Shown here: in pieces, positions 45,016 through 53,515 of the stretch
Layout of the letters: each line of letters starts with the position of its first letter
How positions within the stretch are numbered: position 1 is the stretch's first letter
Assembly (NCBI RefSeq): GCF_001613425.1
Contig: NZ_BDCI01000048.1
Span: 62,001 to 126,000 of the forward strand
DNA length: 64,000 bases
Source: Nocardia vulneris
GTDB lineage: Bacteria; Actinomycetota; Actinomycetes; Mycobacteriales; Mycobacteriaceae
Reading direction: 5' to 3'
Program-made: the position numbers and the translations under genes
The notes under the pieces: model-generated
Told to the model about the DNA's origin: nothing
Database searches by the model: none
The model's input: the letters and a program-made list of their open reading frames with translations, nothing else

Positions 45016-47358
45016 TCAGGTCTTGTCGCCGGGCCACCAGTTCCAGCGGCCCATGAGGCTCATCGCCGCGGGCACGATCATGCTGCGGATGACGGTGACG
45101 TCCAGAGCGACCGCGATGGCCAGCCCGATGCCGATCTGTTCGATCGGCAGGAACCCGCCGAAGCCGAACGCGCCGAACACCGCGATCATCAGCACCGCCG
45201 CGCCCGTGATCAGCGGCGCGGTGCGAGCGATGCCGACGGCGACCGCTTCGTGGTTGTCCCGGGTCTGCAGGTACCGCTCCCGAACGCGGTTGAGCAGGAA
45301 CACCTCGTAGTCGGTGCTCAGCCCGACCATCAACGCGAGCACCAGGATCGGGGCGAACGACAGCAGATAGCCGGGTTGATCCAGCCCGGGCACCTGTGGC
45401 AACCAGCCTTTCTGGAAGATCGCGACGAGCACGCCGAAGGTCGCGCCCACCGCGAGCCCGTTCATGAGAATCGCTTTGAGCGGCAGGAAGATCGAGCGGA
45501 ACGAGATCAACAGCACGACGTAGAGCGCGATGAGCATCAGGACGATGACCCAGGGCAGCTTTCGCTCGATCTCGTGGTTGGGGTCCACCGCTCGTGCGGT
45601 ATTGCCGCCGACATCGGCGTGCATCGTGGCCGGCAGGGCTTCGGTGCGGGCGCGAACCCGGTCCAGCAGAGTGATCGTGGCGTCGTCCGCGAAGGGGCGG
45701 GTCGAGATCACTTCGACGACGGATTTCTGTCGGTCGCCGGAAACGTAGTACCGCAGACCCTGTTGTGCGTCCGCCGGCAGCCGGTCGAAGGTCGCCGGGT
45801 CGAGGGCCTGCCACCGCAACTCGGGTGAGAGCTGTTGCGTGACAGTGAGTGCGGAGTTCACCGCGGCGACATCGGGGAGTGCCGACAGGTCGGTGATCAA
45901 CTCGCTCAGCTCGCTGCCGACCGACGGATCGGTGACCGTGGCGTCCGAACGGACCACGACCTGGATGGGGGCGGCGACGCCGGGGCCGTATTGTGTGGCG
46001 ACGCGGTCGAACCCGCGCCCGATCGCCGAGGACGACGGCAGGATCTCCGGGCCGGGCAGTGACAGTTTCATGTCCGCCGCCGGTATCGCGAGCAGGACCA
46101 GCACCGCGATACCCGCGCCCAGGAAGGCGAACCGGTGCCGCATCACCGTCGCCGCCAGGCGATACCACCGATGCGACGCCAATCGGGTCTCGTCGGCGGA
46201 CTCGTCGGTCCGGAATCGGGCCGGAATAGGGATCTTTCCCGCGTTGATCCGCGGGCCGAGTACCTGCAGCAGCACCGGCAGCAAGAGCAGCGATGTCAGG
46301 GTGGTCACCGCGACGACGACCACGGCGCCGACGGCCAGCGAGACGATCGTGTTCATCCGGACGATGAACAACGGCAGCGCCGCCACGATGATGGTCAGGC
46401 CCGAGGTGGCGACGGTACGGCCGCCTGTGCGCAGGGTACGCAGCACCGACTGGTGCACCTCGTTGCCCGCGGCGAGTTCCTCCTTGAACCGTTTGATCAT
46501 GACGAGCGAATAGTCCACGCCGACACCCAAACCGAGCATCAGCACGATGTTCTCGACGAAGATCGACAGCTCGGTGCGGGCCGCGAGCACGCCGATGATG
46601 CCGAGCGTCACCGCGATCCCGGTGATCGTGACCGCCATCGCCGCGACCATCGCCAGCACGCTGCGGAACAACAGCAGCAGCACGATGACGATCAACGGAA
46701 AAGCCAGCAGCTCGCTGCGGATCAGGCCCTCGGCGGCGAGTTTGTTCGCCTCGCCCTGCATGCCCTGCACGCTGAGGATGGCGACATCGAGGCCCTGTTC
46801 CTCGAATCGCGCGCCGAGGTCCTCCTGCACCACCGGGACCTTCTTGGTGGCCTCGTCGTTGCCGAGGCCGATCCCGATCGCGGTGGTGACGGTGCGCCGG
46901 TCCGCACCGACGAACTTTCCTCTGTTCAACGGCGACAGCGTGTTCCAGCCGAAGCTGCCGCTCACCTGGAGCCGCGCGTCGGCGACGGTGGTCTCGAACA
47001 CCTCGCGCGCTCGCTGTTCGAAGGCGGGGCTGTCGACGGTCTGTTGCTTGTCGTGGATCACCAGCAGCACGTCGGTCGCGCCGCGGCCCGCCAAACCCGC
47101 GGCGAGCTCGTCGCGGACCGCGACGGTGCCCGACCCGGGCACGTCCCACCCTTGGCTGTTCAGCGATTCGGCCAGGGTGGCGCCGCCGAGCGCGCCGAGC
47201 ATGAGCAGCACGATCCAGACCACGGTGAGCAACCGGACCCGTCCGGCCGTGAATCGGGCGACCAGATCCGGCCAGCCCGAACGGATTCCGTCACCGGAGC
47301 CGGCCGGGTCCCGGCCGGCGTCGTCGCGGTCCGCCGCCGGGGGTGCCTGCCGGGTCAA
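45016..47358 (-). CDS. MMPL-family lipid/RND transporter
   Basis: About 780 residues from a TTG start that overlaps the ACP stop (TTGA). Twelve membrane helices in two repeats. The proton-relay Asp-Tyr pairs are in GLGVGVDYSLVMIKRF and MVGLSTDYEVFLLNRVRE. MMPL proteins export complex lipids across the inner membrane of mycolata. Its location in the operon suggests that the pathway product is a lipid sent to the envelope or outside. Confidence 0.9.
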   Translation of the reverse strand: MTRQAPPAADRDDAGRDPAGSGDGIRSGWPDLVARFTAGRVRLLTVVWIVLLMLGALGGATLAESLNSQGWDVPGSGTVAVRDELAAGLAGRGATDVLLVIHDKQQTVDSPAFEQRAREVFETTVADARLQVSGSFGWNTLSPLNRGKFVGADRRTVTTAIGIGLGNDEATKKVPVVQEDLGARFEEQGLDVAILSVQGMQGEANKLAAEGLIRSELLAFPLIVIVLLLLFRSVLAMVAAMAVTITGIAVTLGIIGVLAARTELSIFVENIVLMLGLGVGVDYSLVMIKRFKEELAAGNEVHQSVLRTLRTGGRTVATSGLTIIVAALPLFIVRMNTIVSLAVGAVVVVAVTTLTSLLLLPVLLQVLGPRINAGKIPIPARFRTDESADETRLASHRWYRLAATVMRHRFAFLGAGIAVLVLLAIPAADMKLSLPGPEILPSSSAIGRGFDRVATQYGPGVAAPIQVVVRSDATVTDPSVGSELSELITDLSALPDVAAVNSALTVTQQLSPELRWQALDPATFDRLPADAQQGLRYYVSGDRQKSVVEVISTRPFADDATITLLDRVRARTEALPATMHADVGGNTARAVDPNHEIERKLPWVIVLMLIALYVVLLISFRSIFLPLKAILMNGLAVGATFGVLVAIFQKGWLPQVPGLDQPGYLLSFAPILVLALMVGLSTDYEVFLLNRVRERYLQTRDNHEAVAVGIARTAPLITGAAVLMIAVFGAFGFGGFLPIEQIGIGLAIAVALDVTVIRSMIVPAAMSLMGRWNWWPGDKT

Positions 47359-47636
47359 CGAATGGCCTCGGCCGCATCCGCCTGCGCCCGCCGCGCGGCC
47401 AGATCGTCGACGAGGTCGACCACCTGACCCACCGTGCGGATGTCGACCAGGAGTTCACGATCGACCCGGTGTCCGAGGTGGCGTTCCAGGTCGACCAGCA
47501 GGTCGACGAAATCCATCGAATCCATGCCGAGGTCTTCGCGCAGATTGGTTGCCGGATCCGACATCTCCTCGATCGGCAGAGCCATCGTCTCGCTGATCAA
47601 CGCGATCACGCGTTCCTCGATCTCGACCCTGTTCAT
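47355..47636 (-). CDS. Second acyl carrier protein
   Basis: 93 residues. Ser40 in EDLGMDSMDFVDLLVDL is the phosphopantetheine site. The MMPL start overlaps its stop. A free-standing ACP in this operon is a good candidate for the carrier missing from PKS2, or the partner of the ThDP enzyme or crotonase. It differs clearly from the starter ACP. Confidence 0.88.
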   Translation of the reverse strand: MNRVEIEERVIALISETMALPIEEMSDPATNLREDLGMDSMDFVDLLVDLERHLGHRVDRELLVDIRTVGQVVDLVDDLAARRAQADAAEAIR

Positions 47637-47673
47637 AACGTCCCCTCCTGGTCCACTCGGCGTCGGTGTCTCG

Positions 47674-50067
47674 TCAAGATGGCAATGCAGTCCCCGCTGC
47701 CGCCAACGCGGCGGGCGCGAGTTCGTCCCGCTGCCATCCCAACACAGAAAACCTGCTCAAACCATCACCTTCGTTGTTGTGGCCGAGAAAGATCGAATAG
47801 AGGTTGATCGTGTTGCTCTGGTCGAGCTGATCGGCGAAAGGCACATCATCGAAGGCGATTACGCGCCGATGGCGGATGGTGAGCGGCCCGACCTGCCGGT
47901 CCCAGTCGTCCGGGGTGAAGGTCAGCACCCCGGTTTGTCCGCTCACCGCGCCGGGCCGCAGACCCTCGCGATAGGTGCGGATGACCGAGTGGCTGCCGTT
48001 GACGAACCGGAAGATGTTCAGGCTCTTCGGCATCGGTGCGCGGTCGACCGCGATCTGATGGACCAGCGCGGGCAGGATGTCCGGCGTCATCGCGGCCGAG
48101 CCGTCACCGGTGAAGCAGAGTACGTGCTCGTCGCGCCGGGTGACGACGCCCGGCAGTGCCATCAGGCCGTCGCCCATCAGTCCGCGTCCGTACCAACCGG
48201 AGAAACCCCGGTGGGTCCTGGGCAGGTTGTTCACCGCGGTGAGGCCGACCCGGCCGATATCGTAGACGCCGACGTAGCGGTAATCACGGTGCTGGATCAG
48301 CTCTTCCAGCACCGACCCGAGACGGCGGAAGAAGTAGTTCGTCGTCATCGGCCGTAGTGGCAGCAAGCCGACCACGTCACCATAGGAGTCGGTGCTCGCC
48401 GCGATGGCGGCGCGCCGATGCGCCAGCACCTCGGGGTCGACGTCGAGTCGATCCAGCAAGGCGCGCAAGACCTGCTCGATGTTTCCGGTCACCGTGAGGC
48501 CAGCGAAGGGAGCCTGGTCCACGGCGTGCTCGACGATCTGGATCGGGGCGAGCCTGCGCAGCGACGACTCGGCGAACGGGGTGTCGATCTGCGGTATGGC
48601 GCTGTTCAGGAAGATCACCTGCTGCTCGTCGGCAGGCCGCAGTTCACCCTTGTCGTAAAGATATTGGTGCACCCGCGCGGAGTAGCCGTACATGCTGAGG
48701 GTGCCGAGGTATTCCGGGACCACGGTTCCGTCGCGATAGCGAGTCACTGTGCCCGGCTGGGCAACCGAGTCGGCCAGGGCGATGCCCGCGCGGTGCGACA
48801 GTTCGTACATGAGCTGCTGCGCGTGGCCGGACAAGGGGCCGACCTGGCACAGCAATCGGACTCGTGCCGAGTTGAGCAGCTCGGACAGCCGGTCGAGTGC
48901 GGGCGGGTCGATCGCCGCCGGTCGATCGGGAGCCGTGGGTTCGACGGGGGCGGCCATGTCCGGATTCGCCTGTAGTACTTCGCGTGTCGCGAGGATCATC
49001 ACCGGCCCGCGGTCGGCGTCGTAGGCGGCGAACGCTTGCCGCAGGCCCTCGCCGATGTGCTCGGTCCGCTCGATGTAGACCACCGGAAACCCGCGTGCCT
49101 GCAGGGACGGCCGCGCATCGCCGGTGCGGTGGATGGTGCCCTGGAAGGGATGCCATTGGTTCGGCCGCGAATCGCAGCAGACGATGAATCCCTTACTGCG
49201 CGTGGCGACGTGGTTGGCCAGCGTGCCACGGAACTCGTCGTGCATCCCGCTGGTCGTCACGATGACGAACGGTGCGCCGTCCAGGGTCCAGCGGGCCAGC
49301 GCGGAGCACCCGTGACTGTGCTCGCTCGGCGCCCGGACGATCGGGTTGCCGTTCGCCATGGCATGGGATTCCATGTCATCGATGAAGGTGGCGACGCCGG
49401 ATCCGGTGTAGTAGTGCAGACCCCAGTCCTGACCGGCCCGCCGATTCAGGAATGCGGAAAGTTCCCGCGCCACTGCGCTTCCGGAGAAGTCGGGGCGCAG
49501 GCGCTGGTGCAGGTGTACCTGCAGCGAGTCGACGAAGGCGCAGGCGATATCGGCCGCAACGACCCAATCGTGCTCGGGGTGCCACCGCGGCGTGAAATGT
49601 TCCTCGGCGTAAAAGGTGTCGAGGTCCGGAGCGGTGTACACGTGCACGGTGTGCGGGCCGGGATCGAATTCGATGGTGCCGGGCAGCGAGATCGCGACCT
49701 TGGCCAGCATCCTGTTCACGGTGTCGGGCTCGGCGGCCCGATACCGGCAGTCGTCGTGGTCGATGACCAGCAAGGTGAGCACGGCGGCGCGGCCCGCCGC
49801 GGCGGCGGCGAGTGCATCCGGGAGCGCCTCGAGCGAGTCAGCGAGCACGAGCAAGAGCGGGTCTTCGGGTGCGACCGCGTCCAGAAAACGGCGGGCCCTG
49901 GTCAGCACCTGGTCGTATTCCGGTTGCACCGGGGCCCGAGCAGGCGTCGCGGCGATATCCACCTCGCGCGGTCCGGCCAGGTCTGCGAGTACGCGGGCGG
50001 CCGAGGGGCCGAGGGTAGCGCTTCGGGACACGACGGCGAGCAGGCGTCTGGTGCGGCTGACAGACAT
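47674..50067 (-). CDS. Large ThDP-dependent enzyme (acetolactate-synthase-like fold)
   Basis: 797 residues; ATG 50067 with GAGGAAG upstream (the frame is open to 50646). After a 210-residue N-terminal region, a PYR-type domain has the ThDP-activating Glu249 in RAPSEHSHGCSALARW, and the C-terminal PP domain has GDG (654-656) in CFTGDGSAAM with the metal-ligand Asn690 in FVNGSHSVIRTY. ThDP enzymes decarboxylate 2-oxo acids and pass the acyl anion to an aldehyde or enone, as PigD does in prodigiosin. Here it could add a two- or three-carbon unit to a lipid aldehyde. No closer family name can be given from sequence alone. Confidence 0.75.
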   Translation of the reverse strand: MSVSRTRRLLAVVSRSATLGPSAARVLADLAGPREVDIAATPARAPVQPEYDQVLTRARRFLDAVAPEDPLLLVLADSLEALPDALAAAAAGRAAVLTLLVIDHDDCRYRAAEPDTVNRMLAKVAISLPGTIEFDPGPHTVHVYTAPDLDTFYAEEHFTPRWHPEHDWVVAADIACAFVDSLQVHLHQRLRPDFSGSAVARELSAFLNRRAGQDWGLHYYTGSGVATFIDDMESHAMANGNPIVRAPSEHSHGCSALARWTLDGAPFVIVTTSGMHDEFRGTLANHVATRSKGFIVCCDSRPNQWHPFQGTIHRTGDARPSLQARGFPVVYIERTEHIGEGLRQAFAAYDADRGPVMILATREVLQANPDMAAPVEPTAPDRPAAIDPPALDRLSELLNSARVRLLCQVGPLSGHAQQLMYELSHRAGIALADSVAQPGTVTRYRDGTVVPEYLGTLSMYGYSARVHQYLYDKGELRPADEQQVIFLNSAIPQIDTPFAESSLRRLAPIQIVEHAVDQAPFAGLTVTGNIEQVLRALLDRLDVDPEVLAHRRAAIAASTDSYGDVVGLLPLRPMTTNYFFRRLGSVLEELIQHRDYRYVGVYDIGRVGLTAVNNLPRTHRGFSGWYGRGLMGDGLMALPGVVTRRDEHVLCFTGDGSAAMTPDILPALVHQIAVDRAPMPKSLNIFRFVNGSHSVIRTYREGLRPGAVSGQTGVLTFTPDDWDRQVGPLTIRHRRVIAFDDVPFADQLDQSNTINLYSIFLGHNNEGDGLSRFSVLGWQRDELAPAALAAAGTALPS

Positions 50068-50108
50068 GAGTTGGCTTCCTCCACAGCTGGAACAGTGAGA
50101 TTCGAGGA

Positions 50109-50957
50109 TCAGTCCGGACGTCGTCCGAGCAGGGCGACCGCGGAGGTGGGCAACCAGCCCGGCCGTCGGGGATCGGGCTGCGGGAGGCGGGCGAACGGCC
50201 GCAACAGCGGCGGTAGCCGATGCCACCGATCCGCGGCGACGAGATGCGACGAGCACTCCTCGACGGTCCAGCCGAGCGGCTCGAAGTAGCCGATGCCCGC
50301 GGCCGGGCCGAATTTGACGACAAGATTGTTCATCTTGCCGCGTAGGGCGGGTTTGGACAGCGCGACGAATGCCGGCGAGATGATATCCGTTATCCACCAG
50401 GCTATTTCGGGGCGGGTCAGGTCCGCGGACAGCGATCGGACCTCTGCTTCGGCCAGATAGAGCAGCAGTCCCTCGGTGATCACCACGGTTTTGTCTGCAT
50501 GCTCGACGGCGCTGTCCAAGAAGTCGCGACGCGCCTGCGGGTCGGCCAGATCGACGCGGTGTCTGCTGATCCGGCAGCGCGGTGTACGCAGCGCGAGACG
50601 CTGTTGTTTCTCGTCGATCATCGCGGGCAGGTCGGCCTCGTGCCATTCCAGCTCGGGTGGCAGCTCGAGCCGGTAGGGCCGTGTGTCGAGCCCGGCCGCC
50701 AGATTGATGACGCGATCACAGCCGCGCGCAACGCAGGTCGCGATCATGTCGTCGATCAGTTTCGTGCGGGCCACGAAGAACCACGCGCCGAGCAGCGTGC
50801 GTTTGGCGGCCGCGGCGATCGCCGCACCGCGCCGGCCCGCGAGTTCCGCGGCGAGAAAATCGTCGAAAAGCGCGTCGGGCCGGGCGGATTCGGCGGCCCG
50901 GTAGGTGGCGACCCAGCGCGCGGTATCGGAGATGTCGGAGATCAGTGATTCGGCCAC
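50109..50957 (-). CDS. SAM-dependent methyltransferase (leucine carboxyl MT-like)
   Basis: 282 residues from GTG 50957. ARTKLIDDMIATCVARGCDR followed by VINLAAGLDTRPYRLELP is the SAM-binding region of the LCM/PPM2 family widespread in mycobacteria and Nocardia. Members methylate carboxyl or hydroxyl oxygens, including in polyketide pathways. It follows the F420-type ketoreductase gene by 11 bp, so O-methylation of the new hydroxyl is a reasonable guess. Confidence 0.8.
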   Translation of the reverse strand: MAESLISDISDTARWVATYRAAESARPDALFDDFLAAELAGRRGAAIAAAAKRTLLGAWFFVARTKLIDDMIATCVARGCDRVINLAAGLDTRPYRLELPPELEWHEADLPAMIDEKQQRLALRTPRCRISRHRVDLADPQARRDFLDSAVEHADKTVVITEGLLLYLAEAEVRSLSADLTRPEIAWWITDIISPAFVALSKPALRGKMNNLVVKFGPAAGIGYFEPLGWTVEECSSHLVAADRWHRLPPLLRPFARLPQPDPRRPGWLPTSAVALLGRRPD

Positions 50958-50968
50958 GTGGTATCCGT

Positions 50969-52126
50969 TCAGAGTCGGCGCAGCCGCCGCATGATCTGGA
51001 CCAGCAGCGCGTTCGCCGCCATGCCCTTGCTCAGACTGTGCTGGAAATAGCTGACGTTCAACAGGACTGCGTAGCGCACACCGTGGTCGCGCCATTCGGC
51101 GATCTGTTCGACGATCTCGCTCGGTGTGCCGACCATGTTCAGGTCGCGCACCAGCGAGCTCGGCGCCTTCTCGGCGTAGGACAGCATGGTCGCTTCGTCG
51201 AGCTTCTGCGGCAGCAGATCCTGGGCACCCGAGAAGGTCGAGCCCAGCGGATGCGCCACGCCGTGCCGGGCCCACATCTTGGCCGAGGCATTGATGGTGA
51301 GCGTCCGTGCGACGACGCTCTCGCACAGCTCGTCCACCGCGTCACGAGTCGGTGCGGTGAGGATGGTGAAGGTCACCGCGGGCAGGATGGCCATCGGATC
51401 GCGCCCGGCGTCCGAGGCTGCCGTCCGGATCTGGTCCAGGCCCGCCGAATAGTCCTCCGGCTGAATGGAAAGGCCCGGCAACCAGGCGTCGGCGTAGCGG
51501 CCCGCGATGCGGAGCATGCGCGGGCCGTGCGCGGCGATCCATACCTCCGGCCGGGTGCCGCGATAGGGCGGTACGTCGAAAACCGCGTTGTGCAAAGGGA
51601 AATAGGGTGATTCGCGGCTGACCGGCGCACCGTCGGAATCCCACAGCAGGCGGATGGTGGCCATCGCCTCCTCGAAACGGCCCACGGGTGTGCGCCAGTC
51701 GACGCCGAACGGCTCATTGTTCAAGCGCTCGCCCGGGCCGATGCCGAGAATCGAACGCCCGCCGGTCAGCAGATGCAAGGTCGCGGCGGCCTGCGCGGTC
51801 ACCGCCGGATTGCGGCGACCGGTGTCGGTCACGCCGATACCCAGCCGCTTGCGGGCCAGGCCGTTCTTCGCGGCGAGATAGCCGAGCGCCAGCCACGGGT
51901 CGTAGCAGGCGTGGATGCGTGGCACCAGATGTGCGGCGCCGACGTATTTGGGTGTCCACACCGATTGCGGCTGCAACGAGATCAGGTGATCGGGAACCCA
52001 CAGCGAATCCGCGCCGCCCGCCGCTGCCAGCATCTGGCTGCTGCGCAGCAGCATGTCGGGCGTGAATCGGGGATGCAGGCCGGCATCGAGTAATCCGGTC
52101 CGAAAACGTTTCATCGTGAGATCCAT
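50969..52126 (-). CDS. F420-type LLM oxidoreductase, phthiodiolone ketoreductase-like
   Basis: 385 residues from ATG 52126 (AAGG site). GIGVTDTGRRNPAVTAQAAA, GGRSILGIGPGERLNNEPFG and SRESPYFPLHNAVFDVPPYR closely resemble the mycobacterial phthiodiolone ketoreductase (Rv2951c type), judged from memory. That enzyme uses reduced F420 to turn the keto group of phthiodiolone into a hydroxyl during PDIM synthesis. Here it would reduce a ketone of the cluster product; the methyltransferase that follows could then methylate it, as in PDIM. Confidence 0.85.
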   Translation of the reverse strand: MDLTMKRFRTGLLDAGLHPRFTPDMLLRSSQMLAAAGGADSLWVPDHLISLQPQSVWTPKYVGAAHLVPRIHACYDPWLALGYLAAKNGLARKRLGIGVTDTGRRNPAVTAQAAATLHLLTGGRSILGIGPGERLNNEPFGVDWRTPVGRFEEAMATIRLLWDSDGAPVSRESPYFPLHNAVFDVPPYRGTRPEVWIAAHGPRMLRIAGRYADAWLPGLSIQPEDYSAGLDQIRTAASDAGRDPMAILPAVTFTILTAPTRDAVDELCESVVARTLTINASAKMWARHGVAHPLGSTFSGAQDLLPQKLDEATMLSYAEKAPSSLVRDLNMVGTPSEIVEQIAEWRDHGVRYAVLLNVSYFQHSLSKGMAANALLVQIMRRLRRL

Positions 52127-52178
52127 GAGTGACCTTTTCGTTGGCTGCGGTTCGGGTGTCGGGGCACGGCGTGGACGT

Positions 52179-52598
52179 TCATTGCGGCAGCTCGGCGTCC
52201 TTGCGATCGCGTGCACGCAGGTGCGCGGATATTCCGATCGCGGTGGCGATCAGCCCGCCCGCGACGCCCGCGACGAGCGACAGCCAGTAGGGCAGTGCGA
52301 TTTCGCCGAGATACCACGGTTGGCTGAAAGGGCCCCAGTAGAAAGGAATATGGATCACGATGAGGCTCAATGCCACCGAAGAACCGAAATGCGCGAGCAG
52401 GACGGCGGCCCACGGGTGTCGGCGCACGATGAGTGCCAGCACGACGAAGCCGACCACATCGGCGAATATGCCGCAGATGCGCACGGCAATCGGTGTCTGA
52501 TGCCAGAGGTAGATATGTGCGACGGAATGCAGGGCGAAACCCGTCATATAGGCCGACCAGCCGATGAGTAAAAGCCGGCGGTCAGGTGGATTCGACAC
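52179..52598 (-). CDS. Small four-helix membrane protein
   Basis: 139 residues from GTG 52598 (AGGAGG site). Four hydrophobic segments: LLLIGWSAYMTGFALHSVAH, ADVVGFVVLALIV, WAAVLLAHFGSSVALSLIVI and WLSLVAGVAGGLIATAIGI. Several histidines lie in or near the helices. I do not recognise the family. It is the first gene of the minus-strand operon and might assist transport or provide self-protection. Confidence 0.65.
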   Translation of the reverse strand: MSNPPDRRLLLIGWSAYMTGFALHSVAHIYLWHQTPIAVRICGIFADVVGFVVLALIVRRHPWAAVLLAHFGSSVALSLIVIHIPFYWGPFSQPWYLGEIALPYWLSLVAGVAGGLIATAIGISAHLRARDRKDAELPQ

Positions 52599-52673
52599 GA
52601 GAAACCCCCTCCTGCACAATGCGACGAGCTATAGGCCTTTGCCGGATGCGGCGATATTTCTTTCGACTTCGAT

Positions 52674-52700
52674 GCCTACCGTGATATTTGCACGGTAGGC
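52674..52700. promoter_or_regulatory. Inverted repeat operator for the divergent promoter
   Basis: GCCTACCGTG (52674-52683) and CACGGTAGGC (52691-52700) are perfect 10-bp arms with a 7-nt AT-rich spacer. It lies between the minus-strand operon (start 52598) and the carbonic-anhydrase-like gene (start 52804), so it may control both. Confidence 0.6.
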
Positions 52701-52803
52701 GGTCTCGAACGCGAGTGTCAACGGGGCCGGAAGCGTTTCCGTCCGGTGCCGGGGACGCCCGTACGCATGGTGTCCGTGCCGCGGTGGCACCTATTGTCTC
52801 CGC

Positions 52804-53346
52804 ATGAATCTCTTTGAGTTCGAAGGCAAATGCCCGGTCGTCCATCCCACGGCATTCATTGCGCCGACCGCGACGCTCATCGGCGATGTCCGGATAGCAG
52901 CGGGTGCGTCCGTATGGTACGGGGCGGTGCTGCGCGGTGATATCTCACCGATAATCGTTCGCGAAGACGCCAATATTCAAGACAATTCGGTTCTGCACGG
53001 TGTGCCCGACATGCTCACCGAGATCGGCCCCGGCGCGACCGTGGCGCACGGCTGTCTGGTGCACGGCGCGATACTCGGTGCGGAATGCATTCTCGGCAAT
53101 ATGAGTTCGGTCCTGGACGGCGCGAAAATCGGTGCCGGTTCGCTGATCGCGGCGCACTCCCTGGTGCCCGCGGGATTCGACGTCCCGCCCGGGGTGCTCG
53201 CCTCGGGTGCGCCGATGCGGGTCCGGCGGCCGATCGAGGGCACCGATTTCGAGGCGTGGATCAAGATCAATCCCGGCTACTACGCGGATCTCGCGCGGCG
53301 CCACCGTAAGGGTGTTGTCGCCGTGCCGGGCACCGCGGTCGACTGA
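52804..53346 (+). CDS. Gamma carbonic anhydrase-like protein
   Basis: 180 residues. Left-handed beta-helix hexapeptide repeats (VVHPTAFIAPTATLIGDVRI, SVWYGAVLRGDISPIIVRED). Three His zinc ligands fall in SVLHGVP and VAHGCLVHGA. Family members hydrate CO2 or act as carnitine-type acyl proteins of unknown function. The cluster uses malonyl-CoA, so bicarbonate supply is possible, but this may simply be a neighbouring housekeeping gene. Confidence 0.85.
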   Translation: MNLFEFEGKCPVVHPTAFIAPTATLIGDVRIAAGASVWYGAVLRGDISPIIVREDANIQDNSVLHGVPDMLTEIGPGATVAHGCLVHGAILGAECILGNMSSVLDGAKIGAGSLIAAHSLVPAGFDVPPGVLASGAPMRVRRPIEGTDFEAWIKINPGYYADLARRHRKGVVAVPGTAVD

Positions 53347-53359
53347 GGAGATTCCTCAG
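53343..53359. promoter_or_regulatory. Second copy of the 17-bp palindrome
   Basis: CTGAGGAGATTCCTCAG (7-bp arms, GAT centre) overlaps the stop of the carbonic-anhydrase-like gene and is identical to the core of the repeat in the StrR-like gene (25231-25247). It lies about 160 bp before the MFS start. Confidence 0.55.
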
Positions 53360-53407
53360 GCGACCCCGATCAGCCGCGGGGCGGATCAGCCGCGCTACCT
53401 ACGCCGC

Positions 53408-53427
53408 CACCTAGGCGGATCTAGGTG
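53408..53427. promoter_or_regulatory. Inverted repeat upstream of the MFS gene
   Basis: CACCTAG (53408-53414) and CTAGGTG (53421-53427) with a 6-nt spacer lie 88 bp upstream of the MFS ATG. Together with the adjacent 17-bp palindrome this makes a regulator-binding region for the transporter. Confidence 0.45.
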
Positions 53428-53515
53428 AAAATCACCGACGCGAGGGGTGGGTCGGCGGTGGAAAAGTCGATGTCAGCAAGGGAGCACGACCTGCGGGACA
53501 TCGAGGAGGAACACC

